Shown one piece after another: positions 33,230-45,400 of a stretch of DNA of 64,000 nucleotides (its first letter is position 1; every line of letters begins with the position of its first letter). Where the stretch lies: positions 17,980,877-18,044,876 of the forward strand of contig CAMZMU010000055.1 in NCBI GenBank assembly GCA_947311845.1, given 5' to 3'. The position numbers were made by a program, and so were the translations under genes. Source of the stretch: Poa pratensis. Lineage: Eukaryota; Streptophyta; Magnoliopsida; Poales; Poaceae. The notes beneath the pieces are model-generated. The model had not been told where the DNA came from and did no database searches. It saw only the letters and a list, made by a program, of their open reading frames with translations.

Positions 33230-34510
33230 CTGGCAACCTTCTGACATGCCAGGCATACCCAGGAACCTCGCCGAGCACTCTTTACGCGTCCACAAGGACG
33301 CCAAACCCGTCAAGCAGACCATGCGACGCTTTCAGGACCCAAACGGAGAAATAAGCAAGGAGATCGATCGACTGCTCCACGCTAAATTCATCCGAGAGAT
33401 CAAGGACTCGGACTGGGTAGCGAACCCAGTCCTGGTGGAGAAGAAGAAGACGAAGAAACTCCGCATGTGCGTCGACTTCACCGCCCTCAACAAATGCTGC
33501 CCCAAGACCATTTCCCGCTCCGCGGATAGACCAGATCATCGACTCGACTGCAGGCTGCGCACGCCTATCCTTCCTGGACGCCTACTCAGGGTACCAGCAG
33601 ATCAGGATGAACGTCGACGATGAAGAGAAGACTGCATTCATCACACCCATGGCGTCTTCTGCTACCAGACGATGCCCTTCGGGTTGAAGAACGCTGGAGC
33701 CACGTACCAGCGCACAATGCAAGCCTGCCTAAAGGGGCTAATCGGAGAGATCGTCCAAGTCTACGTCGACGACATAGTCGTCACCACTCGAACGGAGGAC
33801 ACTCTCATCGCCGACCTCCGCAAGGTCTTCGCCGCCCTCAACGAGTATCAGATCAAGCTGAACCCGGACAAGTGTGTCTTCGGCGTGCCAGCCGGAGAAC
33901 TGCTCGGGTACCTCGTCTCTGCAAGAGGAATCGAAGCCAACCCCGAGAAGGTGCAAAACATACTCGCAATGCCAGCACCGACCAAGCTTCATGAGGTGCA
34001 ACGCCTAGCCGGCCGAGTCGCAGCTCTCAGCCGGTTCATAAGTAAGTTGGGGAAAAGGCCCTGCCTTTCTACCAACTGATGAAAAAGACAGACAAGTTCG
34101 AGTGGACAGAAGAAGCGCAAGTCGCGTTCGACCAACTCAAGAAAACACTCACGACTTCCCCAGTACTGGTGGCGCCACTGGAGAACGAGCCGCTATACCT
34201 CTACGTGTCAGCCACGAACAGGGTGGTCAGCACGGTACTCGTAGTCGAACGAGAAGAAGAAGGACACAGTTACCCTGTTCAGCGACCCGTCTACTACCTC
34301 AGTGAGGTGCTAACCTTGTCCAAGCAGCGGTACCCGCACTACCAGAAGCTAGCATACGGAGTCTTCATGACATCAAGGAAGGTCGTCCACTACTTCTCCG
34401 AGCACTCCATCACGGTAGTAAGCTCCTCCGGGCTCTCCGACATCCTCACCAACCAAGCCGCGACAGGACGAGTCGCCAAGTGGGTTGTTGAGCTAGGCCC
34501 TGGGGGCTGA
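33230..34510 (+). pseudogene. Gypsy A reverse transcriptase and Ty3 RNase H
   Basis: RT starts with MPGIPRNLAEHSLRV, then NPVLVEKKKTKKLRMCVDFT (33425-33485), MPFGLKNAGATYQR (33672) and the catalytic VYVDDIVV at 33762-33785. The connection and RNase H follow in 34079-34510 (FEWTEEAQVAFDQLK, RPVYYLSEVLTLSKQRY). The YVDD catalytic motif is intact, but the frame breaks at about 33505, 33620 and 34078, so no full polymerase is made. Confidence 0.92.
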
Positions 34511-34589
34511 AGTACGCGCACCCGAAGTCAATCAAGGCCCAGGTGCTTCCAGAGTTCACCACCGAGTGGATAGAGCCCAGCTACCAGAC

Positions 34590-35050
34590 GTACCCGACCT
34601 GTCCAACGCATGGACAATGTACTTCGACGGCTCCAAGAAGTTCAGATCAGCAGGGGCGGGAGTCGTCCTCATCTCACCAAAGGCGACAAGCTGAGGTACG
34701 TGCTGCAGATGAACTTCCCAACGCCCTCCAACAACGAGGCAGAGTACGAGGCCCTGATCCACGGCATGCGGATGGCCAAGAACTGCGGCGCCACTCACCT
34801 CATGATCTACGGAGACTCCTACCTCGTCGTGCAACAAACCATGAAGCAATGTGACGCCATCGCCGACAACATGATCGCCTACAGGGACCTGTACAACCAG
34901 CTGGAAGGCACCTTCGACGGCTGCGAGCTGCGGCACGTCGGCCGCGAGAGCAACGAGGAAGCCGACACCCTCGCCAACCTGGGCTCAAACAAAGCGCCGG
35001 TGCCACCCGGAGTCTTCCTCGAGTGCATCACGCAACGCTCGTCAAGCTCC
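34590..35050 (+). pseudogene. Gypsy A second RNase H (aRH)
   Basis: A separate RNase H domain follows the first: WTMYFDGSKK (catalytic D), NNEAEYEALIHGMRMA (E), YGDSYLVVQQ (D) and ESNEEADTLANLGS (D). All four acidic residues are present. A host-type RNase H placed between the Ty3 RNase H and integrase is a published hallmark of the Tat lineage. One frameshift lies near the start of the domain. Confidence 0.88.
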
Positions 35051-35115
35051 GGCCCGCGGGATCCTCTACATCGACAACGAGCACCGCCGACCCGCCCAGC
35101 ACGGAGAAGGAGCCT

Positions 35116-36375
35116 ATGGAGGTGATGCTGATCGAGCCCACATGGACGAGCCCATACCTGGCTTACATACTGCAGCAGAGGGTGCCAACAAACCCAGTCG
35201 AAGCCAAGCGCGTCATCCGCCGCTCCAAGGGCTTCACCGTCATCAACGGGGAGCTCTACAAGCGAAGCATCTGGGAGTCCTCCAAAGGTGCATCGACCCA
35301 GTCGACGGTCAAGCCATCTTACTCGAGATCCACGCTGGCATCTGCGGGCACCACGCCAGCAGTCGAGCCTTAGTGGCCAAAGCCTTACGAGAGGGTTCTA
35401 CTGGCCCACCGCAATGCAAGACGCAGAAGAACTCGTGAGGAAATGTCTCGGCTGCCAGGAGTTCGCCAACAAGCCGCACGCACCAGCATCAGCACTAAAG
35501 ACCATCCACTCGCCTGGCCCTTCGCTCAATGGGGGCTCGACATGGTGGGTCCACTCAAGAAGTCCTCCGGGAGGACACACGCATCTCTTGGTGGCAGTCG
35601 ACAAGTTCACGAAGTGGATCGAAGCCGTGCCTATCACAAGTTCGACTGCCTCCTCGGCAGTTAACTTCATCAGGTCGATCATCTTCAGGTTTGGAGTGCC
35701 ACACAGCATCATCACCGACAACGGCACGAACTTCACAGCCGAAGAGTTCAAGGACTTCTGCTCGAGCAAGGCATCAAGCTCAACTACGCATCTGTCTCGC
35801 ACCCGCAGTCCAACGGACAGGTCGAAAAGGCCAATGGCTTAGTCTGCAAGGGCATCAAGAAGCGCCTGCGAGTACCATTGAGGCGCGCAGGCGCCTGGGT
35901 CGAAGAGCTGCCATCTGTGCTGTGGAGTCTGCGCACTACGCCAAACAGATCCACTCAGTACACGCCATTCTTCATGGTCGCGCAGAAGCAATCATGCCGT
36001 GCGACATCAAGTTCGACGCCCGAGTGGTGGCCTACGACGAGTCCGACGAGAAGAAGCACTCGAGGACGACATGGATACCCTGGACGAAGCACGCGACATC
36101 GCCCTTACCCGCACAGCCGTGTATCAGCAAGACTTACGCAACTACCACGGGCGGCGACTGCGGCCCAGAGCGTTCGTCCCTGGCGACCTTGTCCTCCGCC
36201 TCAAACAGAAGAAGGTGCACAAACTCGCCTCCCCGTGGGAGGGTCCATACATCGTGACAGAGGCAATCGGCGCGGAGCTTACCGCCTGAAGGACTCGAAG
36301 ACGGGGACAGTCTGCACAACCCGTGGAACGTTGCGCAACTGCGCCGCTTCTACGCCTATCGACTCCCCCTTGTAA
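35116..36375 (+). pseudogene. Gypsy A integrase
   Basis: The N-terminal part has GFTVINGELYKRS and CLGCQEFANKPHAP (zinc-binding Cys pair), the core LLVAVDKFTKWIEAVP and SIITDNGTNFTAEEFK (35707-35760), and the tail YQQDLRNYHGRRLRPRAF and PGDLVLRLKQKK (36120-36220). It ends PWNVAQLRRFYAYRLPL near 36370. No chromodomain is seen, as expected for this lineage. Several frame changes disable it. Confidence 0.9.
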
Positions 36376-36545
36376 CAAAGTGTACTATGTCAAGAGGCGG
36401 CAGGTTCCAGACGCACTCTTTCCCTTACCAGGGTACCTGAGGGGACTGGAAGGGTTTTAATGAGGCGGCCTGCTCGCAAAAATCAATGAAGTGATTTGTG
36501 GAACAAGCTCTCCCCTTTACTTTTTTAGTCAAAAAGCAACATAAA

Positions 36546-37400
36546 CCTAGGCCGTCACCCGACGCACTCGGGGGCTGCGCCATACAGGTCAAGTCAAATC
36601 CTAGGCCGCCACCCGAAGCACTCGGGGGCTGCGCCGCACGGTCTAAGTCAAACCTAGGCCGCACCCGAAGCACTCGGGGGCTGCGCCATACAGGTCAACT
36701 CGAAAAATCCTAGGCCGTCACCCGAGCACTCGGGGGCTGCGCCATACAGGTCAAGTCAAATCCTAGGCCGCACCCGAAGCACTCGGGGGCTGCGCCGCAC
36801 AGGTCTAAGTCAAACCTAGGCCGCACCCGAAGCACTCGGGGGCTGCGCCATACAGGTCCAACTCGAAAACCTAGGCCGCACCCGAAGCACTCGGGGGCTG
36901 CGCCATACAGGTCTAACTCAAAATCCTTGGCCGCACCCGAAGCACTCGGGGGCTGCGCGCACAGGTCTAAGTCAAACCTAGGCCGCACCCGAGCACTCGG
37001 GGGCTGCGCCATACAGGTCAACTCGAAAACCTAGGCCCACCCGACGCACTCGGGGGCTGCGCCATACAGGTCTAACTCAAAACCTTGGCCGCACCCGAAG
37101 CACTCGGGGGCTGCGCCGCACAGGTCTAAGTCAAACCTAGGCCGCACCCGACGCACTCGGGGGCTGCGCCATACAGGTCCAAGTCAAAAGCCTAGGTCGC
37201 CACCCGAAGCACTCGGGGGCTGCGCCGCACAGGTCCAAGTCAAAATCCTAGGCCGCACCCGACGCACTCGGGGCTGCGCCGCACAGGTCTGACTCGACAC
37301 ACCTCGGCCGCACTCGAAGCACTCGGGGGCTGCGCCGCACATCTAATTCAAAATCCTAGGCCGCACTCGATCCGCTCGGGGGCTGCGCCATACAGGTTTA
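36546..37400 (+). repeat. Tandem array of about 16 copies of a 53-55 bp unit in gypsy A
   Basis: The unit is cctaggccgcacccgaagc plus actcgggggctgcgcc plus atacaggt(c/t)(c/t)aa(c/g)tcaaaa. I count about 16 occurrences of the core ctcgggggctgcgc between 36568 and 37390, with spacing near 54 bp and unit-to-unit substitutions. The array fills the space where pol (plus) and the antisense gene (minus) converge. The same ctcgggggct phrase recurs singly at 37428, 39464, 56084 and 56326, the last being the purine tract. Confidence 0.96.
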
Positions 37401-37525
37401 CAGAAGTCTACAAGATACAATTTACTCACTCGGGGGCTACCCCACCTCGGCATACATACACTCATATTTCCACTTGGAAAAATTGCTTTTACAAGCTAAC
37501 GCTATACAACAGCAGTCTACTACTC

Positions 37526-40500
37526 TTATTCTACAGGCTCGCCCTTTGGCGCATCGAGTGGCCCTACAAGGTGCTCACTAAAGCTCTGGACCTGCTGAAT
37601 CATCTGACGCGCAGCCGCAAGAGTATCGGCGTAGTCACCCTCTCCAGGCAAGCCGTCAAGCACCTTGTACAGTGGAAGATTAGGCCGTGCATTCGAACGT
37701 ACGCCAGCGCCACGTTCGCCCCGGCAACAAGTTGAGTGTGCACGACTTCCTTCAACGCACTGCCTTCACGGAACCTCTCCAGCAGCGCAGCCAGTCCATT
37801 AGGCTGCTCGTTGTGCGGAAAGTACACCCTGTTGATCTGCCAGAGGGTTTTTCTACAACCTTCCAAGAGCACAGCAGCCCGCCAGGTGCGATCCAACATT
37901 CGAGCCAGTACACTGCCTCTGGATTTATTTGACCAAAATGACGCGCTTCGGGTGAGTCACCGGCGGCTTCTTTCTCCACCGCTCTTACTCGACTTTGCTC
38001 GGCCTTCCAGTCAGAGTTCACATCTGCATCAAGACCGAGCTAAGAACAGTAAAAGGATAAAGAAGTCGAAGCACAGTGCTAGAAAACCAACCTTGCAGCT
38101 GCCGACTGATCAAGTCATCTCGCCTAGCAGAAACTCCTCTCGCTGAGAGAACGGCGCAACGGGCGACCTCAAGCGCTCCAACTCCAACTCCGCGCTCTTC
38201 AACTTCGACTCGAGCTCAACAACCTTGTTCCTCATGAAGGTGATCACTCGTTGATCATTCACGCTTCGCGCAGGAGCTGGAGGAGCTCGACGGACGAGTG
38301 GGTGCAGCCGAAGAGGTGTCCTCCTCGTCGCCCGCACAGTCGTTCCAGCGACCCCAGGAGCTTCGCCCATCTCAGACTGCCAAGTTCGACAGCGTCAAGC
38401 AAGGAAAAGAACACATTCATTCAAGCTTAGATATGAAAGAAGACTCGAAGGCACAAATTCACATTTCAACATCAGCATGTTCACGGCCAGAAGACCCGCA
38501 AACTATATGTTCATTACAGACCAAGAACCAAAAGCAGAAGAATCCTAAAAGAATGGAGTCTACATCACAGACTCCGACTGGGAACGGCTCTTCCTAGCAG
38601 CCAACTCTGCAGCCTTGGCAATCCTCTTCTCGAAGGTGGCGACCAACTTTGCAGCCAGCTGACTCGCCTGCGCCTTCACACCGCTAAGGGACGCGGTCCT
38701 GCCATCAGGCTTCCGAGAAGTCGCTGACAACCTTCTCAAAATCACCTACGACTTGGTGACCAAGAAGTAGCTGGAAAGTGAGCTGAGCCGCGTACCGTCT
38801 GCGCACGCGTGTAGTCCGCCAAGGTGGTCGCATTGCCTTCGAACGGAGCCGCAAGCGCGAAGCAACGGCGGTGGCTTGCTGGGGAAGATGCTCTGGTGCA
38901 CAGTCGCCAAGGCGCCTGTCGACTTCTGCAGCGCCGCCGAAGCATACGCGCAGACGCGGTCCATGAAGCCAACAGCCTCCGCCAAGCCGACATTCTCGCG
39001 GAAGTCCCTTCTGGAGGAGCACCTCCGCAAGTCTCTGATCAAAAGAAATCCACCCGTAAGACTCAGAAGTCGACAAAAGGACAAAGTAGGCACTGAGCGA
39101 AATACTTACTTCCACAACATCTGGAGTGCGAGCAAGCGGTCGACCTGGGTCTTCTCCAGATCATCCCGAGCTTGTTCACGCTCTTGGGCTTCACCCAGCG
39201 ACTTCTCCAGCTCCGCGACCCGCTTCTTCATGCTCTCCTTCTCACCTACGGATCAACGGAGCAAGTTAGCAATGAAGGCAGTCGAAGCACCCCTCGAACA
39301 CAAGGGTTCACACTCACTATTCGCCTGCTCCAGAGCAGTGCGGAGTTGATCCTCTCCTGCTCCATGCGAACGAAGGTTGGCTCCTTCATCTGCTGGCGAT
39401 AAAATGGTTGCGGGAAACACAAGACATCAATCTGCGCCCGACTATTCTAGTCACGCACATCTTCGGGGGCTACTCCCATCGGGAGCGCTGTTCGCGCACC
39501 CGATACAGATTTTGCAGAACGAGTCAAAGGACACTTACATGCTCAAGCAGCCAGCGTCAACCGGAGTCGCATCAGCAGCTTTCTCTGGCATGGAGGAGGT
39601 CGAAGTCTTCAAGGCCAAAGCGTCACCGCCTGAGCCTCTTCTCCGCGTCGTCTTCGCAGTTTGCTCGATCATGGGAGCAGAAGTGTGCTCCATCTCACGA
39701 GGGCGAACAGCAGTGCCAGTACGGTTCGCTGTGACAAGATAACTCAATTCAAGGATCGCAAGTCAAAAGCAACTCGAACAAAGCAAGGCAATGGTTACGC
39801 GACTAACCTGGCGACATCAACATCATCTTCACTTCCCAGGGAGACGGAGGCCATCCTCGCAAACTCAGTGGGCGGTGCAGAGCCGAGGGGAGGCACGACA
39901 AAGGCTCAGCAGGTCATCGTGGCCTAGCGCCGAAGGACGATTCGCTCGTCTCCTCCCGTTCTCCACACCCGCCTCCTTCACGGGCAACGAAGCGAACCAG
40001 AGTCGCCACTCTTTTGCCTTTGCCGCTTCGCAGCGGCTCCTCATCTTCATCTCCTCCAACTCTTCACTCGGAGAGGTGGCGGAGGGAACTTCATCGTCAT
40101 CAACCGCGTCCTCCTCAGGGAACTCAGCCTCTTCATGAGGTCCATTCTCCATCAACGGGGAAGACTGACATAGCTCGAACGACCCTGTCAGCAAATGAAG
40201 CATTCGAGTCAGGCAAAAAGATTCGACAGAAGAAGATACAAGACAAAAGCAAAGCAAACGAGCTTACCTCAGGCACATGGTTTAGGCCCATACGGCTCGA
40301 TGGGCACTTGACATTGCACGGGTCAGGGCTCGGAGGCTAGTGATGCTCCTCACTTCGACTCGACTGCGTCATCATCGAGCTCATCGCAACATCTCACGCG
40401 CCCACATCGGGTGGACGCGAGTGCGGAGCGGCTGCACCGAAGCCTGAAGAAGGTGGCGATGAGGTGAACTCACCTGTCTCGCGCCAGGGTTTTCAGAAGG
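37526..40500 (-). pseudogene. Antisense extra gene of gypsy A, 3' part
   Basis: On the minus strand this holds the downstream part of a gene that starts at 55435 and was cut by element B. A charged coiled-coil piece (FMRNKVVELESKLKSAELELERL, 38150-38240) is followed by RDDLISRQLQ, DWKAEQSRVRAVEKEAAG and FPHNEQPNGLAALLERFREG (37760-37830), then LPLYKVLDGLPGEGDYADTL and a stop TAA at 37528-37526. An acidic segment (EEAEFPEEDAVDDDE, about 40095-40140) lies further upstream. The donor-like gagacag|gtgagt at about 40477 and other sites suggest that it is spliced. Frames shift several times. The coiled coil suggests self-association. The molecular role is unknown. Confidence 0.65.
40496..40500. repeat. 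Target duplication of gypsy B
   Basis: gaagg occurs directly before the left LTR (40496-40500) and after the right LTR (54746-54750), an exact 5-bp target duplication. Confidence 0.93.
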
Positions 40501-41430
40501 TGTCGTGGTGGGATCACGGCAGATGCCATGGGTATGCTTAGTTGGGGCCGAATGGTCGTTGGGGAATTCGGGGAGGGTTTATGCATCAGATGTGCACAAG
40601 CAAGAAAACATGCAAGAAACACAAGAACATGAACAAGAAGCCAAGGAATCCAAGACACAAAGAGACACCACGATGTACCCAGGTTCGGGGCCTTCGTGAG
40701 GAAGTAAAACCCTACTCCTGCCTTTCCTCTCTCAATATATCAGTGTCGTTCTCAAGTACAAGGTGCTCTCGAGCTGTATGATGCTGTCAAGTGAGAGCTC
40801 TAGGTAGAAGATGAACTATGAAGGGGGAAATGAGCTAGGGTTTTTGCCGTCCTCCTCCTGGAGGTAGAGATGCTGCATTATACATAGGCCGAAGTACTGT
40901 TTACCCCTGCCTCCAGCTAACAATGGCATGGCTAGAAGGTAGAAGACAAGCCTCTGCCTTGCCAGCTCAACGGCTGGACTGTCAGGCGGACAGGCCTAGC
41001 TTTCCTCTTGGTCATACTTCAGTAGCCTGCCGAGGTCTAGCCTGTAGACCTTTCCCGAAATAGCCAAGTCAGCTCTAGGCCCCGAGCTTCCGGGAAACCC
41101 GTGGACGGACCTCGCCGTCCTCTGAAGCTTGGGCCACGAGCTCTGCGGCGCCCGTGACCTCTCTGACATGCCTCGATCCTTGCTGCCAACCTCGGATAAC
41201 ACTCCTGATCCTATACCTCGGTAGAACCTACCTTATTCCTGTGGTAGCTAGCTGACTACCCCGAGGTTGATATCTCGGAGGTTATACCTCAGAGAATATA
41301 CCTCAGACGTACGCCTTACGTCGGATGACGCCTCCTGCGTCCTTGCTCAATCAGTTACCTCGGACAGCTTACGCCTTAACCTTACATGTCTTTACCTCAT
41401 CTTTACCCTACCCGGGGGTAACCCCCGACA
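40501..41430 (-). repeat. Gypsy B 3' LTR
   Basis: On the plus strand it begins TGTCGTGGTGGG and ends CCCCCGACA. It contains repeated cctcgga and acctcgg phrases near its plus-strand end (41220-41380). On the minus strand the purine-rich gcttcggggactac directly precedes it. Confidence 0.95.
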
Positions 41431-41444
41431 GTAGTCCCCGAAGC
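41431..41444 (-). promoter_or_regulatory. Gypsy B polypurine tract
   Basis: Minus strand gcttcggggactac abuts the 3' LTR. It resembles the purine tract of element A (actcgggggctcc), which supports a common lineage. Confidence 0.6.
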
Positions 41445-41914
41445 TGACGTGGTCTTGCAGCCTCGGATGAAAGGCCGCATCAGGTTCGACCCGAAACCAC
41501 ATGCGCTGCAATGTTTTGCAGGTTACCGAACCAATACCCGAGAAATCCATCGGTCTATTCTCGGGCCATACTACTTTTCCGAAGTATCCGCGAGATCTCG
41601 GACGTCGACCCCTCGATTCCTGCATCCTTACTGACTTTGGTCAGAGAACACTGTTCACGCGTCCTATCCGTCACTTCCTGGTCTACGACAGTCAAAAGCA
41701 CTCGAGTGCTTTCCACCACGCGGCCCACGTCAGCGGAGATTCCTCGCTCGCGCCGCTTCGTGTTTAGTAACCGCACCGCCCGACGGTTTGCCTCCTGCAA
41801 CCGATCCTATGGCCTGCTCGCCACCGCTATCTTCGTGCCAGTGTGCCATTGTGCACAAACGATCCCTCTCGCCGCTCCGATAACCACGCGGTAGTGCGCA
41901 GTTACCGCCCGCGG

Positions 41915-41922
41915 TTATAAAT
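41915..41922 (+). promoter_or_regulatory. TATA box of gypsy B antisense gene
   Basis: gcgg|ttataaat lies in GC-rich DNA and is followed about 30 bp downstream by a CT-rich start region (catccctcttcttcctcatcc). The arrangement is the same as in element A, so the antisense gene seems to have its own pol II promoter. Confidence 0.7.
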
Positions 41923-42098
41923 GCAGGCCCAGGGCGGTGCATCCCTCTTCTTCCTCATCCACTTGCGTTCCGCCTCCATCGCAACCAGCGCCGCCGCTTT
42001 CAGTCGGAAGAGACGCGTTCCCCCGCCGCCGACGAGCAGCTCCTCCGTCGCTGACTGCGGCCGCATCACCGGCGCGCCTTCAGCACCTCATTTTCACG

Positions 42099-42387
42099 GT
42101 ATGTACTCCCTTTCTTGATACCCTAGGCATTGCTCTAGGTTTCTTCCCTTCGCGCTTTGGTTCTTCATATGTTCTTGAATAAAACTCTATTTACCTCCTC
42201 CGTAGATCTTACTCGCATACTCGTTTGGGTAGAAATGGTTTCATGCCTCGGATAGATTTTCGCCTAGCATAGATATGCCTCTATGTACACCAGATAGCCG
42301 CCTAAATCCTCCTGAGTTAGCCAGATTATAGCCTTAGATTCCCAGATTTACTTTTTTCTTTTGCTAAATTCTGTGCTTTCTCTGCAG
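42099..42387 (+). other. 5' UTR intron of gypsy B antisense gene
   Basis: The donor is ttcacg|gtatgt at 42099 and the acceptor is tttctctgcag at 42387, 14 bp before the ATG at 42402. The AT-rich body contrasts with the flanking GC-rich exons. This is a typical plant leader intron. Confidence 0.7.
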
Positions 42388-42401
42388 ATTGTTCTGCCGA
42401 G

Positions 42402-45400
42402 ATGTCTCCTCCTGAGACTTCGAACAAACCGAGGTTCCAGACCTCGAACAGGAGGTCGGAGAACGAGCCGGCTGGGAAGGTTTGGATGTAACTCCGACGA
42501 AATCCAGTGGCTCAGGGCGACTCGGCGATTCCCACCAGGTAGAGTGTCGCCTGCCAAGGGCGAACTCGAGCCTCAAGTCAAGAAAGGGGAACGGGTGGTC
42601 TCGTCGCGCACTTCCAGCGCGCTTCGGACTGCCCGTTTAGTGATTTCTTCCAGAGCTTCCTCGACAAGTTCGGGCTCCAGGTTCATCATCTCCCCGCCAA
42701 CGCCATCACTACTCTCTCCTGCATCGTCTCCTTCTCTGAGGGATACCTCGGCCTCAAAGCCACGGTAGACCTCTTTTCTCGCTACTTCCAACTTAAGCGG
42801 CAAGTGATCCCGACTCCAAAAAACAAGGATCTGCCCAAGCTTCTAACCGCCTGCGGAGCTGCCACCATAGCTCCTCGCCGAAACTTCATCTTCCCACATA
42901 TCACTACTCCGGACACCGTTCGCAAGTGCTCCGGACGTGGTTTTACATGAAGAACTCCGGCGAAGAGGACTTCTTCAACCTGCCGGCGTTCAACCTCAGC
43001 CCTTCTACAGAACAGCTCAACTGGGACTACGCTCCCCCTCACACCGGCGAACTCAAGTCCATCCATGGGTATATTGCGAAATGGCAGGACCCGGAGGACC
43101 CCGAGAACGACGGCGAAGTCCTGACGGCTGACGACCTGGCCTGCACATTCGTGAAGCGCAGGGTCTCCCCTCTCCAGGCGAGGTCTCACAAGATCTGCCA
43201 CATGAGCGGTCTTTATGACCCCACCCGACATACGCACATTGCACTGGACAATGCCGCGGTAGCTCGGCGAGTTCGAGCGATCACCAAGTCCAAGATCTCT
43301 GATGCTTGGACATGGGGAAGGGAGCCCCATTACAGGACCAACCCAGCGAAACAGGTACGCTATTCTGATGTTTTCTTCGATACCCCTTTACCACCGAGGT
43401 CTTGCTACCGATGTTCATCTTGACAATTTTCTTCCTAACTCCTTTTCATATATCTGCCATACAGCTGTTCGCCCGCCAGACCGCCGAGGATGGAGTCCAT
43501 CCTGCGGACCACTTCGGTGAGGATCTCCCTGTCGAGGACCCACCATCCAACGTGGACCCTGACGACGAGGATTTTATGCCCATTGCCTCGGCCCGCATCA
43601 CCACCGCGGGTAAGCCTCAAGCACAAGCTTCAGTTCAAGAGATTTCGGATGACGAGGAGGGGTTCCTTGTCTTGGAACCAATAAACGCGGTACCTCTCTC
43701 CTGCCTTCCTCACCTTCCGAACTTTACTCCAGCAACCAGCCGGAAATGCGCTGGTGCCGCAACTCCGGCCGCCGAACCTTCCGCCACTGGAGCCTCCGGA
43801 CCCACTGAGGCTCCGGTCAAGAGACGCCGGCTGAAGAAGTCCGGACATCCTCCTCATGCCCGGGGGGGGGCAGGAGGCTTCCTACCTCGGATGGGTAATG
43901 CTTCGCTTCTATAGCCAACAATGTCTGTTGCTTAAACATATCATCTCGGTATTAACACTTGACCATCTTCTTTTCGTTGCAGTGCCCCCATAGACGTGGA
44001 TCAGGAGGTATCCTCCATGACTGCACCCGTTGGTGCCTCTGAAGCCACGACCTCCCCGACGAACTCTCGCCCGGATCTCCTCCACCGAGGTCTGGCCCGG
44101 CTTTGGGGAAATCTGCCCCCACCCGAGGTCAGACTTCTCCGCATCCTCAAACGGATGCGGAGACCAATTGCGCCAGGACTTCGGCTACCACCTTGCCGGA
44201 GCCTCGACTCTCCCCCGAAGCCAGACTGTCCGCAACCAACAGCAGCAACAGCAGAAGCATCAGCAGAAGCAACAGCCCCAAAAACCACTCCGCCAAACCA
44301 CCATGCCGTTGGAGAAGGGCAAGGAGAAAGAGAAAGAGACGGTGAAGTCCAAGGTCACCCCCAAACCAACATCTGGGTCTGGCACCCTGACTATCTCTTC
44401 TCCTTCAAGGATCCAACCGAGGTCTCCTCCCCCGGTGACACGCCGAATTCCTCCATTTGCCGCACCCATTGATGAGACTGCCCCTCCGGTCGAAGAATAT
44501 GCTCGGAGGGCATCTCTCATATTGGATAATCGGCCTGCTTCAAGTTCCGAGGCTGCTTTGGCCGTGGAGGCCTCGATTAGGGGCATCGAGCAGGGCGGAC
44601 CGTGGGGATTTCCTCCTCTGCGCACTGATAGTGGCCAGAGCCTCGGCTCCTTGGAACATTACAATGCAGACAGGAATTCTACAGATGAGGTCTCCTCGGC
44701 CTCCTTAGCTGCTCCGGTGGCTGAGCATCCCGCGGGAAACAGCGCCTGCGGCCGAAGCGTATATGATCTATACACTGTTGCCCTTCGTGCTGGTCAAACC
44801 ATCGACGTAAGTCCTATTCTCTTTACTTTCATGCAGTATCTCATCTAATATCCACCATCCCCAGTCCCCGAGATTCGAGGTAAACTATTGACGCTCCGTC
44901 GGAGTTAAAATTGTTTGGCTTGAATCTCAACTTCCCATTTTCATCCGACGTATCCAATCCATTTTATCTCACTTTAGCATGTACCTCAGGTACGAGTCCC
45001 CGAGACTCATGTCGAGGCATACCCCGACAACATTTTCCCAATGATTTGACTCCGAGTCCCCGAGACTCTTGTCGAGGTATAACCTTTCTAACCGAGCTAT
45101 ATGTTTCTTCCTTGCAGAATACTATGAACATCCGTACGGACGTCTTCCACTCTCTCTTGTTCGCACACAAGAACCTCCATGATGCGCACAAGGCCGCACT
45201 TGCAGCGAAGAAAACGTCGGATGACCAGCTAGCGCAAGAGAAAGCCGATGTATCTCGGCTGGTAAAGGAACTGAAGCGCATTGATGGGCTCCGGAAATCA
45301 GAAACGGAGAAGCTGAAGGATGAGAAGGATAAGGCCGTCGAGGCAGAGAAGAAACTTCGGAGGACTCTGCCAAGGACCACCAAGAAGCTCTCCAAGTAGC

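Noticed and set aside
36546..37400. CRISPR-like array
   Set aside because: Units are contiguous and the spacers are part of the repeat, not unique sequence. It lies inside a plant retrotransposon with no cas genes.
38040..38091. 52-nt intron in the gypsy A antisense gene
   Set aside because: The frame improves across it and the ends are GT-AG, but 52 nt is below the usual plant minimum, so it is not listed as an intron.
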